DNA from: JBHJGO01 sp050331715
Lineage (GTDB): Bacteria; Cyanobacteriota; Cyanobacteriia; Cyanobacteriales; Microcoleaceae
Length of the DNA: 64,000 nucleotides
Assembly: GCA_050331715.1 (NCBI GenBank)
Contig: JBHJGO010000074.1
Location: forward strand, 15,060 to 79,059
Direction of reading: 5' to 3'
The first letter of the stretch is position 1. Each line of letters opens with the position of its first letter. The position numbers and the translations under genes are program-made. Shown piece after piece: positions 63,734-64,000 of this stretch. Below the pieces are notes generated by a model that worked only from the letters and a program-made list of their open reading frames with translations, searched no databases and was not told where the DNA came from.

Positions 63734-64000
63734 GGTTCACTTTTCCTCCAAAGATGAATTTTATTTCTCCAAGCGTCATTCCTCTCGGAGCAAGTTATAG
63801 TTCACTTTATCATCTTTTTCGAGAAAATTGATTAAAAATTCAATTTAAATTGTCTAGAGCACGAGAGTTAACGATGGGGTGCGCTGAATGAGTAAAGTTT
63901 GGTGTTGTGGTCATGGAATAAAGTTGGTAAATTTCAATGCCTGAAACCCTTGATTTCTCATGGCATAGATCAGTCACACAACTTGGAAGGTTAGAGGTTG
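63734..64000. other. Right-edge intergenic region
   Basis: AT-rich, no supported gene to the window edge. It probably contains the promoter for the MazG-like gene, which is transcribed leftward. Confidence 0.4.

Overview
The window is a chromosomal segment from a cyanobacterium. Indicators are the ferredoxin-thioredoxin reductase catalytic chain, the YkuD, CrcB/DUF190, DUF4336 and Uma2 set, a fused mannose-1-phosphate guanylyltransferase/phosphomannomutase-like gene of the cyanobacterial type, a small RRM protein, frequent GCGATCGC (HIP1) octamers and short ATTGGTCATT-type intergenic repeats. Genus cannot be fixed; a Leptolyngbya-like lineage is a guess. Most genes are housekeeping: prfC, argS, htpX, recQ, rpmB, murF, recJ, miaE, urease parts, and tRNA-His and tRNA-Gly.

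Layout. 1-4.1 kb: start of nicotinate phosphoribosyltransferase, an L,D-transpeptidase, prfC, a DUF4870 protein and a Uma2 protein. 4.3-13.7 kb: a self-contained haem/electron-transfer module. A long-form CcsA and a ResB (System II cytochrome c maturation) are transcribed leftward. Divergent from them run a tail-anchored double globin, a five-haem cytochrome, a six-haem cytochrome with a peptidoglycan-binding tail, a mono-haem DUF3365 lipoprotein, a four-helix membrane protein with two paired His helices (di-haem cytochrome b type), and a membrane-anchored CTTC thioredoxin. 13.9-23 kb: argS, htpX, a leucine-rich repeat protein, crcB-DUF190, an acyltransferase and a SagB-type oxidoreductase. 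23-27 kb: two SGNH hydrolases, a PqqD/RRE protein with a RiPP-precursor-like tail, miaE and tRNA-His. 27-34.6 kb: ureA-ureD-urtE, an MlaE permease, cmoB, DUF309, ftrC, a cytosine-deaminase-like enzyme and a pentapeptide protein. 34.8-35.4 kb: three tandem small-RNA units. 36.6-46.4 kb: a seven-domain signalling protein ending in an adenylate cyclase, tRNA-Gly, an RHH/XRE pair facing a perfect palindrome, a GDSW hydrolase, DUF4336 and a GHL10-type protein. 46.4-64 kb: rpmB-recQ, an ABC ATPase, murF, an interrupted unknown gene, RRM protein, yajQ, MAPEG, a DprA-like protein, a histone-deacetylase-like protein, the interrupted nucleotidyltransferase, recJ, a PhyH oxygenase and a MazG-like protein.

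Two signals stand out. First, the globin/multihaem module carries its own maturation genes and is unusual for a cyanobacterium. Second, there is a three-copy tandem sRNA array at 34.8-35.4 kb; each unit has a promoter with a 17-nt spacer, a shared GATGCACCCTGATGGTAG core and its own terminator. In addition, four otherwise continuous reading frames are each broken by a single in-frame stop (three TAG, one TAA), two of them inside the haem operon. This could be gene decay, sequence error or recoding; the sequence alone cannot decide.
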